NCBI GenBank assembly: GCA_019022495.1
Contig: JAFEKR010000007.1
Location: forward strand, 1,736,001 to 1,800,000
Reading direction: 5' to 3'
From: Epichloe hybrida
Taxonomy: Eukaryota; Ascomycota; Sordariomycetes; Hypocreales; Clavicipitaceae
DNA: 64,000 bases
This document shows positions 12,170 to 23,939 of the stretch, in pieces (within the stretch, counting starts at the first letter, position 1; each line of letters starts with the position of its first letter). A program made the translations under genes and the position numbers. The notes under the pieces are model-generated. The model saw only the letters and a program-made list of their open reading frames with translations. It did not search any database and was not told where the DNA came from.

Positions 12170-15100
12170 TATCCTAAAGAAAATAAAAAAGGAAAGGAAA
12201 ATATATAGTAATAGTCCTAACTAGCTCCCTTTAGTGCTAGTCTAGTCTTACTCTAACCTAGCTTTATATCCCTTGCTTTGCTCTAAGGTGTAGTAAATTT
12301 AGATTTATAATAATAATTTACTTTTTATTTACTTTACTTCTAACTCTTCTAGTGCCTTACTTTTTAGCTAAATCTAACCTAGTACTAGTCTAAATGTCTT
12401 ATAAAGTCTAAGTATATGGTTTTGTTTAATTATAGTAAGGGGTAGGTAATTTAGGCCTAGTGGCTAGGCGGTTTCGCTCCTAGATTAGTTATGCGCTATC
12501 TATATATGTACTTATCTTATGCTTTATTTTCTAGCTAATATTATAACTAGTCCCCCCCCCCCCTCTCTTAAGTATAAAAGAGGGCTTCTTCTCCCTTAAG
12601 GTTCTAACCTTTTTCCTCTTCTTATAATAAATTTCCTATAGGTTCTTTTCCTCCCTATTCCCTTTAGAAGCTATTTAAGGCTTCTCTAGTCTAGTGCTAG
12701 TTTAAATACTAATATTTTATATAGAAAAACGCGCTATAATATCTCTAAGCTCTATAAGTACCCTATTTTTAGTGCTATTCTAGCTCTAATCTGCCTAGGA
12801 ACTTATAACCTTAGATAAGTATCTAAGGAAGTCCCTAACCTAGAAGCAATTAGATTAGGCAAAGGTAAAAGGCCTAGAAGTAAGTCCCCTTTACCTCTAT
12901 TTTGCCTTATTTCTAGGTCTAACCCTAGGTAGCTAGGTAAGCCACAAGAGATCTAGTGTGTGTCCTATAAGACATAATCTATTAAGTGTAAAGGCTATTA
13001 GTGCTATAATGTTATTAGTAAGTCAGTTTAGTTCTAGTCTAAGGGCAAGGCTAATTAGCATATAAAGGGGTAATATCTAACGCTTACTTTAATTATTAGG
13101 TCCGTAATTACGGATATATTAAGGTAATATTAACTCCTATACTTATTCTAAGCTTACTCTAGTGCTAATTTACTTATAGCTAAATATCACTAGCTAGCGA
13201 GGGGAATATTAGTAGTTAGTTAAGACCTAGGCTAGTATAGTTACTAGGAGTAATATAAGTGGTTTTGCTTTAGCTTAGTAGTGGCTTTATTTTATAGCTA
13301 ACTTTAATTATCTAGGCCTTAGAGGATTATATAGCTTAGGTTAAGAAACTTTATGCTAAAAACCACGCTAAGAAGAAATAGGGTGCTATAGTAGCAGGCC
13401 TAGACCTAGCTAGGTCTAGGTTTACTAAGGAATAACATAATAAGGTTATCTTTTAGCTCTAGTAGCTTAATGCCTAAGTAGCGGAAATAAACTAGCTCCT
13501 AGCCGCTAGCCTATTAGCTAAGGGTAAGAGTAAGGTAATAAAGAACGCAATCCCTATTCCTAAGGAGGAATAGGGCTAATTCTAGGTTAGTAAAGGGGCG
13601 GTGGTAGGCTAGTGTAAAATAATACCTATAGCATTTACTTAAAATTAATCTAATAACTATTCTAGACCTATAGTCTTCTTATCTTAGTGTAATTCTGCCT
13701 TATATCTAGCCTGCCTTTATAGCTATACTGTTTTACCTAGTGCCTCCCTCTGGTTATTTATAGTGTCTGTTTATTAGTTAGTTTAGTTACCTCTAGGGTA
13801 GCCTAGGTCCTCCCCTAGTTTATATTAGCTAAAGGCTAGGTCTTATGCTAATATATAGTATTAAAGTCTTCTTATGCTAAGGAATCACTTTATAATATAT
13901 CTTACCTTTAGGGGATTATCTAGGGCTAGCCTTACCTCCTATGCGTCTCTAAGCTATCTTATTTAGGGGTGTCTATAGTTATAGTTAGCATAGTTAATAA
14001 TTATATAGTACTAGTTTTTAACTATATAACCGTAGCTATATAGGGGCAAAGCTACCCTAGGAATGTGCCTTTAGAAGAGAAACTTATTAAGGCTAATCTT
14101 TCCTATATATAATTATACTATTATAAAGAAGATATACTTATTAAGTCTAGTGTGGAATTTCTAGATTTCCTTTAGGTTATAGGTAGGTAAGTAGTCCTCT
14201 ATTAGCTCTCTCCTATGCCTATATTATCTCTATTACTTATTAGAATACTAGTCTTTCTATCTCTTCTTTTACTTCTTATATAGTTATACGTCTAGTTTAT
14301 TATTAGTAAGTAAGGGTTTTCTTCTATATTATAGTACTGTTTACACTAAGTTAGCTATGGCCTATATCTTATTTATTATTTCACTAAGTATAATCCTTTC
14401 CTTAAACTTTTACTTTATCTTATTTAGGTAAAGGTCTAGGGAAAGGATATAAGTTTTAACTTCTAGCTAAGTAACTAGTATAGCCTTAAACACTCTAGCT
14501 ATAGTCTAGAGATAGGTTAATTAGTTTACTATAAAACTTCTAATTATTTCTTATAGTTTTCCTCCTTTCTTTATTAGGGTATAGTAAGCACTTACCCTAT
14601 AGGCAAGAATAGGCTAGACTACCTATATATATATAAGCTAGGTATCTCTAAAGCTAATGCCCTATGCTAACGCTATTAATATAAAGAGTGTAAGCTATTA
14701 CTAGGCTAGCTTTCCCTTAAGGATATTCTTATATACGCTTTAGTTAAGTTTCCTATTTACCTATACCCTAAGGAATTAGTATACCTTTATTAGTGCTATC
14801 TCCTCTATGCTAAGCTAGACCCTAGCCTATAGGGGCCTATAGGCTTTACTAAAGTGTATAAGTTTAGTTTTTACTAGGTTAAACTTTACTCCTACTTCCT
14901 TTACTTATTCCTTATAGATCTTCTAAGTAGCCTTAAGTTTTCTCTAGGTTTATACTATGTTTTTACTAAATACTATAATGTTTATATTATTAGCAAATCT
15001 AATTACTACTATGCCTAGGATAGCTTAAAGGTATATGTAAAGTTTTGTAAAGTAAAGGAGAAAGAGAATTAGTAATAGGGGGGATTCTTATAAGGTGCTA

Positions 15101-15617
15101 GCCTTAATCTTAAAGGGTCTAGAGAGTCCTTTATTAAAGCTAAGCTAGCTTATTCTATTTACTAGGAAGCTTTATATTACTACTATTAGCTAGTAAGGGA
15201 TTTCTATTAGGATTAGTAAGTGGATTAGGTATAGGTAGCTAACTCTATTAAAAGCAAATAAGATATTTATCTAGGTAAGTAAGGCAATTTTACCCTTACT
15301 CTAGGCCTCTCTTACGCACTTTACTAAGACCCTAATTATAGTCTTTATTAACCTATTTATCCTATTCCTTATCTATAGTTCTAGTAGGAGTCCTTTTACC
15401 TTAGTAAAGGCTGTAAGTCACTTTATAATTACTGCTTCTATGATTTTTCCTATAATGTTTAGTAAGGAGATAGGCCTCCACGCGTTAGCCTTTCTTATCT
15501 CTTTTATTATCTTACTTAGTTTTCTAATCACTATTACTCTAGCGGTCCGAAATTAGGCCAGGAAGTACCCTACTTTAAGGACAGCGTTTAGGAGCCGGAC
15601 TATGGCTTCTTTTGCTA
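12170..15617 (-). mobile_element. RIP-degraded LINE, copy B, 5'-truncated
   Basis: Minus-strand translation through stops gives non-LTR reverse transcriptase, with FANN in the active-site position at about 14,979-15,000 where the family has FADD. Positions 15,431-15,617 match window positions 1-190, and the match ends abruptly at 15,617, as expected for a 5'-truncated LINE. The upstream tip (about 15,440-15,617) keeps CG, CA and GC-rich words while the rest has lost them. A 12-C tract lies at about 12,549. The 3' end is approximate. Confidence 0.6.
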
Positions 15618-15639
15618 GCTAATATTATAGTAATAATAT

Positions 15640-16720
15640 AATACTAATTATTATTATTATAATAACTATAATTTATTATTTAAAAGTAAGTTATAATATT
15701 ACTTTTAAAAATAGGTTAAACTAATTATAATTAAGGTTATTAAGGTTACTATAGTAATTATAATATATTATTTTAAAGTAAGTCCTAGTATTATTTCTTA
15801 AAAAAGGTTTAACTAATTATAATTAGGGTAATTAGGGTTATTATTGTAATTATAATAATTATAATATATTATTTTAAAGTAAGCCTTAGTATTCTTTCTG
15901 AAAATTAGTTAAACTAATTATAATTAAGGTTATTAGGGTTATTAGGGTTATTATAGTAATTATAATATATAATTTAAAAGTAGGTCCTATGATTATTTCT
16001 ATAGATAGGTTAAACTAATTATAATTAGGTTATTATAGTTATTATAGTTATTTAATAATTATGATATATTATTTAAAATTAGGTCCTAGTATTATTTCTA
16101 AAAATAGGTTAAACTAACTATAATTAAGCTTATTAGGGTTATTAGGGTTATTATAGTATCATATATTACTTGAAAGTGAGTCCTAGTTCTTTTTCTAAAA
16201 ATAGATTTAACTAATAATAATTAAGGTTATTAGAGTTATTAGGGTTATTAAAGTAATTATAATATATTATTATCTTAAAGTGAGTCCTAGTATTATCTTT
16301 AAAAATAGGTTAAACTAACTATAATTAAGCTTAGGGTTATTAGGGTTATTATAGTAACTATAATATATTACTTAAAAGTGGGTCCTAGTTCTTTTTCTAA
16401 AAATAGATTTAACTAATTATAATTAAGGTTATTAGAGTTATTAGGGTTATTAAAGTAATTATAATATATTATTATAAAGTGGGTCCTAGTATTATTTTTA
16501 AAAATAGGTTAAACTAATTGTAATTTAGGTTATTAGAGCTATTATAGTTATTATAATTTATGATTTAAAAGTGAGTCTTAGTATAATTACTAAAAATAGG
16601 TTAACCTAGTTATAATTAAGGTTATTAAAGCTATTATAGCTATTCTTATAATTTTTATTTATTATTTAAAAGTGGGTCCTAGTATTTTAACTTATAATAA
16701 GTTAAACTTATTTTTTATAG
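15640..16720. repeat. ~100-bp tandem repeat with embedded TTAGGGTTATT
   Basis: Roughly ten diverged units about 95-105 bp apart, each with a GTTAAACTAATTATAATTA-like segment, runs of GGTTATTAGGGTTATT, an ATAATATATTA segment and AAGTGGGTCCTAGTATT. Lies in hAT-like element 2 directly after the LINE junction. Confidence 0.85.
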
Positions 16721-16734
16721 CTTAATATAGGTAT

Positions 16735-16935
16735 ATATATATATATTCTTTACGCTAGATAGCTAATTAAGTAGCTAATCCTAGTATTCTAACCACTTAG
16801 TTAAGGGGGAAAACCCTAAACTAGGATAAAAAACCCCCTTATATCTATATATAGGCTAGCGCTAACCCTCTTACAGGCCTATACTATATTAGGTATAGCT
16901 AACTATAGGTGTTTAGTGCTAGCTTATACTAGCTT
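16735..16935. repeat. Conserved ~190-bp block, copy 3 of 3
   Basis: Same order of motifs as the block at 11,965 (TTCTTTACGCTAG, GGGGGAAAACCCT, GCTAGCGCTAACCCTCTT, TAGGTGTTTAGTGCTAGC) and the same orientation, more heavily mutated. The two copies bracket the LINE and the ~100-bp repeats. Confidence 0.7.
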
Positions 16936-17180
16936 ATACTAGGTTATAATAGCTTAAGATAGCTTAAGATAGCTTAAGATAGCTTATACTAGCTTATACT
17001 AGCTTAAGATAGCTTAAGATAGCTTAAGATAGCTTATACTAGCTTATACTAGCTTAAGATAGCTTAAGATAGCTTTTAATAGCTTAAGATAGTTTATACT
17101 AGCTTAGCATAGCTTATAATAGCTTATAATAGCTTATAATAGCTTCTAATAGCTTATACTAGCTTAGAATAGCTTAAAAT
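16921..17180. repeat. 10-bp tandem repeat (AGCTTAAGAT / AGCTTATACT)n
   Basis: About 25 tandem decamers alternating between AGCTTAAGAT, AGCTTATACT and AGCTTATAAT. A shorter version (AGCTTATAAT/AGCTTATATT) lies at 11,700-11,750, consistent with the shared terminal regions of the hAT-like elements. Confidence 0.9.
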
Positions 17181-18334
17181 ACTAATATTACTTAGAATAT
17201 TATTAGTGTTAAAGTTTAATAAAATATATATAACTAATAAATAAATAAAATATAAATACTAGTAATTAGAAGTAAATTACTATAGTAAAAGCTATAGTTT
17301 TTAATAACTTAGTATTTTAAGGTTTTTAAAAATATTAATATTATAAAAATGTTTTCTTTTTTATGTTTTTTAAAATAATAAAAGTAAGATAATAGTAATA
17401 ATAGTAATAATAGTAATTAAGGTTATTAAAGTTATTAAATCTCTTATAATAAGTATAGTATATTATATAAAAGTTAGTCTTACTATTATTTTTAAAAATA
17501 AGTTAAACTTATTTCTATAGCTTATTTAAGCTATATAGGGTAACTAGAATATACTATTAAGAATCTATTAAAATATCATAAATATTATAAATATTTTCTA
17601 TTATATTCTTTCTTTATATATTATTATAATAAGATATATAAAGTTACTATATATAACTTCTTAAAGCTTTAGAATTATAAAGCTTAAAGTAATATTTAAT
17701 TAGTTTAAATAGTAAATAAATAGTTTAAGATTTTTTTAAGTTCTTATTTTATTAATAATAATATTTAAGTACTAAGTATATAGTCTATTAACTTATAGAT
17801 ATTTATTTAGATTTCTAATTTAATTTAATTATATTAGTTTAGGGTTTTTTTTAATTAAATTAATTAAATTAATAAAAGAAATATAAAATAATTCCTAATA
17901 ATAGTAAATAAAATAATTAGAAGGTTTTTCTTAAAGTTATATTAGTAAAATAAAGTAATAAGTATAATAGTATTATTAAAAAGTTATAATATTATATATA
18001 ACACTAGTTATAGTAAAATGTTTAAAATAATATAATATTATAAATTATATAACTAATTAGATAAAATAGCTAATAATAAAAGGTTTCTATTAACTAATTC
18101 TCTTTTAATCCTAATAATAACCTTAGCTAATAAAAAGTCCCACTTTTTTTTTTACCTAACAATACATTTGTATTGTTTGTAGTTAGTGTAGTTACTACAC
18201 TAACTACACTACAAAATAATTTGTATTTAATACAATATAATACAATAAATACAAATTTTTTCAAATACAATACAAATACAAATTTTTCCGAAAAAATACA
18301 ATAAATACAATACAAACAATACTCTGGAGCTAGC

Positions 18335-21300
18335 TAACCCCTAGCTAGAAATAATATTCCTTATCTTACTAGGACTACTATCCTTACTTACTATCCCCCC
18401 CCTTACACTCTAGTTATACCTTTACCTATATACACTCTATATACTAACCTTACTTATACTATCTAGAACCTAGGTTATATCCCTAGTAAATAACTCTTTA
18501 TACTATAACTATTACTAAGTAAATATACTATAGCTATATTAGCAAAGCACTAACTCTAAATAGAGGTAATATATGCTTATATAAACTCTCCTATTAATTT
18601 AAATAAAGACTTAGAGAATAATTATTCCCTTTAAGTAATAGTAATAAACTATAATATATTAGTATCTTAGATATATATAGGAGTTTTTATAGGTAAATAA
18701 GTTTTCTAAAATTAACTTAGTTTATTATTATATTATATATCTTCTTATTTTACCTTAAACTTATTAAGGGCCTATATTTATACTATATTCTCTAATAGTT
18801 CTTATATAAGCTATATATAGCTTACTTACTTAATAAGTATATTATATCTTTTACCTTAGCCTAGGGCATTTTAAGCCACTAGGATTTACTTAATCTAATA
18901 TTCCTTAATAAGTTTATTATTACCCTTTACTAGGACTTATTCTAGTCCTAGATAAAAGTCCTAGAGCTTCTAACTAGGGAGAGGGTTCTTTATAGTGTGT
19001 TTAATAAGGTTTATATAAAATACTAGGTAAATACCTCTTAGGATATTAAGCTATACTATAAGTAATATTAGGACTTTTATAACTATATACTTTACTACTA
19101 CTTAATTAAGTTTCTATAAGAGGTAGTTAGTTTTAATATTTTTAAGTAAAAGCTATACCTTATCTCTTACCTAGAACTATTTTACTAGCTAATATAAAGT
19201 AAATATAGTGTCTTACTACCTTTATTATACATAGGCTATTATAGCTTATACTAGATAAGTACTCTCCTAGAGGTGCTTAAGGAACTACATTACTTACCCC
19301 TTTAGTATTATTATAGAAGTAAATATATCTAGTAGTAACTAGACTAGCTTTAGATTATAGCTATATAGTAGCTTATTTAAGCTAACTTCTATTATAGAAA
19401 ATAGCTTATTATTAATTATAAGCTAGTAAGTAGCTAGATATTCTAGCTAGTTAAACTATAAGAAAGAGACTATAATACGTAGTATTACCTATATCTCTTA
19501 GTTTACTTACTTAGTATTACTATTAGTTTATAAGTAATATAATATAAAAAGTAACTAATTAATCCTAACTAGGGAGTATAATATTATCTAAAACTTTCCT
19601 AACTAATCTAAGCTATAATTTATAATAATTAATTAAGGAAACCCCTTAAACTACTACTAAACTATTTTAAACCTCTTTATATATTCCTTAGCTCTTATAA
19701 AAGTTATAGCCTTAAGCTAGATAAATTTAAAGAGTTAATCTATAATAACTATTAGGTATTATGGTTTTTCTAGGGATAGTGCTAGTAAGTTTATTATAAA
19801 GTTAATAGAGATTTATAACTAAAACTAGTTAGGGATAGGTAAAGGCTTTAGTAAGCCCTAGTAATATTAATAGCTTTTATAATTACTATAGTAGTAATAG
19901 TTATAGATAAACCTAGTAATATCTTATAATATCCTATCCTAGTAAAACTACTATTATAAGATTTAGAATATAGTATTATAGCCTAGGTGCCTTACTACTA
20001 GTGAATTATAGTATTACTATATTAGGGTTATTATAAGAGGCTCCTAAGCTAGGACCTAGGTATAGCCCCTAAACTAGAGCGCCTTATAAGTGCTTATAGA
20101 ATAATTTACTACTTACTCCCTTATAAGTACCTTAATAGGAAACCTCTAGGCCCTTTCCTAGATAGCCCTTAATTAAATACTATACATAGAGTTAGAGATA
20201 ATAGCTAGTCCTATAAGGTCTAAAGGTATTTAGTAATAAAAAGAGCCTTACTAGCTAGTAGTAATGCTATACTACTATTATCTTACTATTTATCTAGCGT
20301 TAGTAAGAGTTATATAATAGTAATAGGTTATAGGATATATCCTATTCTAGAGGTTACCCTTTCCTAGTCCTATTCCCTTTAAGAAAGAGTATTAGGTTAC
20401 TATGCTTATATACTAGGTTTATACTAGAGGTAAAAATTAAATAGCATAAGTATATTTACCTATTAAGCTTACTATTCTAATATTAACTAGGGAGTTATAA
20501 AGTACTCTAGGTTCTTATAGTCTATGTAAATTATAAATAGACTAGAAATGCCCTATAGCTTAGCTAACTATACCTTAAGGCATAAGATAATAGCTAATAA
20601 TTCCTTATTATAAATTATATAGTTCTTTTATAAGGATATAAGGCTAGTAAAGTAGTAAGTAACTAAGTATATAATGCTATCCTAGCCTTATTAGGAAAGG
20701 CATTCTCTAATAGCTATTCCTAAATAATTAGCTTTTACTACTATAAGGAGATCTAAATCCTATTATGCTAATATTAGGTATATAATAAAGGTGTCTTTTA
20801 ACCTATTAAAGGTATTATTCTCTTTAGGCCCTTATTAAAAAGGGATATTCCTCTTAGTTAATTATATTAGTAATGTTACTAGTTCTAAAAAGTTACTAAT
20901 AAAGTTATAGTAAAAGTTAGTAAACCCTAGGAAGCTATAAACCCCCTAAAGTTTTATTAAGGCTACTTATTCCCTAATAGCTATAACCTTTGCTAGATCT
21001 AGATAAATAGAATAACCTGCTATAATAATATATTCTAGGTATTAAACCTCCTTTACTGCAAATATAGACTTATTAAGGTCTAAGTATAACCCTATAGCCC
21101 TTAGGTAGCCTAATATTACCTAGACCTTAGCTATATAGTCTTTCCTTAATCCCCCTAAGTAAATTAAGATATTATCTAAGTACGCTATAATGAAATCCCC
21201 TAACGCATCCCCTAAGGACTTATTAATATAATATTAGAATATTACTAGTGCGCTAGCTAGGCTAAAGGAGTAAACTAGCTACTTAAACAGCCTAAACCTA

Positions 21301-23722
21301 GTTTAAAACGCTATTAAGTGCTCCTAGCCCTTAGTAATCTATAGCTTATAAAACACTGTATAAATATTTACCTTTATAAACTAGTATGCCTAGAATAAGG
21401 AATAAAGTGTCTCCTTAATTAATAGAAGAGAATAGTAATCCTATACTATTATCTTATTAAGAGCGTAGTAGTCTATATAAAAACGCTAACCCTTATTAGC
21501 CTTTTTTAATAAGGAGAACTAGAGCTATAGCTAATAATAAGCTAGTATAAATCTAACCCTTATCTATTAAGTCTATAATCTAGTGTTTAACCTCTAGAAG
21601 CTAGTCCCTTAGTATATTATATAGTAGTCCCTAAGGGAGTGTTAGTTTAGACCTATCCTAATTCTTATGTAAGTATATATAGTAATTAAGGGACCCTTAA
21701 TAAGGAGGTAAGCTATTAGCTTTAGCTTTATTAAAAAGGTCTGCGAAGTTAGCTAACTCCTTAGGTAATATTAACATATCTAGGCTATTTGGTTTTGTCT
21801 TAGGCACTATGATTTATAGTACTATTATTATCTCCCTAAGGCTTATAGTAATAAACATTATAGAAGTGTCCTTTCTCTAGTGCGCCTAGCACGCTTTTAT
21901 AGTATATAAGGACCTAATAATCCCTTATACTAGAGTCTTTACCTTATATATAAAGGCTTTAGAGATATATAAGCCCTCTATTACTTTAATAACTAATTAC
22001 TATTTTACTATATAAATAACTATATTATAATATTCTAGCTATAGTATCCTAAGTATAATATCTTATATAAGGCCTAGGATAATATATAAATACACTAATA
22101 ACTCCTAGCTATTAATGTCTATTCTAGTATGTACTATATAGGTAATTAAGGAGGTATTCTCCTATACTCTCTTTCCCTTCCTTTTTATTTTTATTATAGT
22201 CTAGATATACTTTCTCTTTAGTAACTATATAAGCTCTAGGCTAAACCGTTTTACTACTAACTTACTTATAGCACTATAATAATTATAACTATAATTAATC
22301 TAGATATTAATATAATAATATATATTAAAGAATATAGGAATTAAGAATAGTAGTTAGTCTATATATTATGCTATATCCCGCTCTAACTTTATATAGCTTA
22401 AATAGTTATCCTATATTATAATATATAGTTAGCCTCCTTACCCTTATATAAGACTTTACTTAGGGGCTACTTATTTTCTATAGAGGGAATGTTTACCTCC
22501 TTATTTATGCTTTCCTTATTTACTTTATATAAGTTAATGCTAACCTATAGGGGATAGGGTAGGAGGAAGGTATACTCCTAAATATAGTAGTCCTTAGATT
22601 TATATTATAGGTAATATCTCTTCTAATAGTGTTTAGCTAACTTTATTTCTAATACCTATTTAGCCTATTATATATTTATAGCTAGCTTTAGACCTTTCTT
22701 CTTCTTAACTAGCCTATTTTATTTTCCTAACTAAGTCCTTACTACACGCACCCTAGTTATTAGCGTGTTACCCTTATAATTAGTCTAAGGTATAGGTTTA
22801 GCTAGCTATAGTTTACATTAGGACTAGTACTTATTCTCTATAGTAAGGGCCTTAATATTAACTATAATCTTATAATACTATAAAATAGCTATATACTATA
22901 CGCTTTAGCTAACACCCTAGCTTATACTAATTTCTCTTAAATACTTATTAAGCGCTTATTAAAGCTTTACTAGCTTTATATTATCTCTTTAATAATCCCC
23001 TCTTACTAATAAGAGCTTCTCTATAAAGTAAATAAAGAATATAAAAAATAGCTCCCCTAGGCCTTATTTTATCTAGTTAAGTTTTATAAGGGCTATCTCT
23101 TACTTATATAAATTAAAGAATATAGACCTAAGGTATTCTAGGAATTTAGCTAGGTTAAAATTATAAATACTACCTTATTTAAAGAAAGTAACTACCTAGG
23201 ACTAGACTTTAGAGAATAGGTTCTAGTAAATAAATATTTACTTATTCTTATTAGTTTTAATAAAGTTCTTATTTACCTATAGCTTATATTCTATTAGGAA
23301 TCTTTATATAGTAAATAAGGCCTTATTACTATTATATAGGTTACCTATAGGGATAGGTTTTTATTTTACCCTAGGTATAGTTAAGACTAGGTTAGGGGTA
23401 AGAGGTAAAGTAAGGTTTACTATTAGGGTATTAAGCTAGGCTATAATAAGTAATTAGGTTAAGAGTCCTATAGTGTTTATAGCTACTTATTATTAGAGGT
23501 ATATAAGTTTTACTATTTACTTATTAAGTATAAGTTAAAGTATCTTAAATTAGGCTTATTAAGCTACTAGTAATACTATAGTATTAGATAAGGGAGTTAT
23601 TATCCCCTAGCTAGGTTAGTCTTATAGTTAGAGCGTGTTTACTATATCTATTAATATATCTATTAGTATTTCTATTATGTCTTTTAGTAGTTATTAAAAA
23701 GGACTAAAGGAAGTCTCTTAAT
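18335..23722 (-). mobile_element. RIP-degraded Ty3/gypsy retrotransposon
   Basis: Minus-strand translation through stops shows gypsy reverse transcriptase: a DYYALNKI-like stretch near 21,460-21,500 (family DYRALNK) and AYLDNILIY near 21,165-21,190 (family YxDD). Integrase should lie toward 18.9-19.9 kb and gag toward 22.5-23.7 kb, but stops prevent clear domain calls. CA and TG are almost absent. Both borders are approximate; the left one is set by the hAT target duplication. Confidence 0.6.
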
Positions 23723-23939
23723 TATTATAGACTAGCCCCTAGGTAATTATAATAGGGTATTAATATAGTATTAAGAGACTTAAGGAGAAAGGAGGAAGGG
23801 TAAGAGGCTATCCCTAGTGGTGCCCCTTATACCCCCTTAGCTACTTATATAAGCCTCCTTTCCCTACTCTAACTGCTTTTACCACTCCCCTCTCTAATTG
23901 CTATACGAACAATGCTTAGGCAAAGCCTAAGCCCTTATA
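23723..23939. mobile_element. 217-bp LTR-like repeat, copy 2
   Basis: Same orientation and length as the repeat at 9,371-9,587, with TATTATAGAC at the start (TG changed to TA) and AAGCCCTTATA at the end. It adjoins the upstream side of the minus-strand gypsy element and may be its 5' LTR. It is slightly less mutated than copy 1 in its second half. Confidence 0.55.

Larger units (their letters stand above)
10969..18326. mobile_element. hAT-like element 2 (7.36 kb) with perfect 8-bp target duplication
   Basis: The left end reads CAGAGTATTGCA (10,969) and the right end CAATACTCTG (to 18,326), inverted. The octamer GAGCTAGC flanks both sides (10,961-10,968 and 18,327-18,334), an 8-bp target duplication typical of hAT transposons. 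Inside the left end, 11,340-11,650 resembles 4,375-4,640 of element 1, and inverted versions lie at about 17,880-18,150, so the two elements share long terminal inverted regions. The interior holds a LINE copy and several tandem repeats. No readable transposase; the body is RIP-degraded. Confidence 0.75.

Noticed and set aside
15640..16720. Telomere or subtelomere array
   Set aside because: No uninterrupted TTAGGG tract; the motif is part of a longer ~100-bp unit within a transposon.
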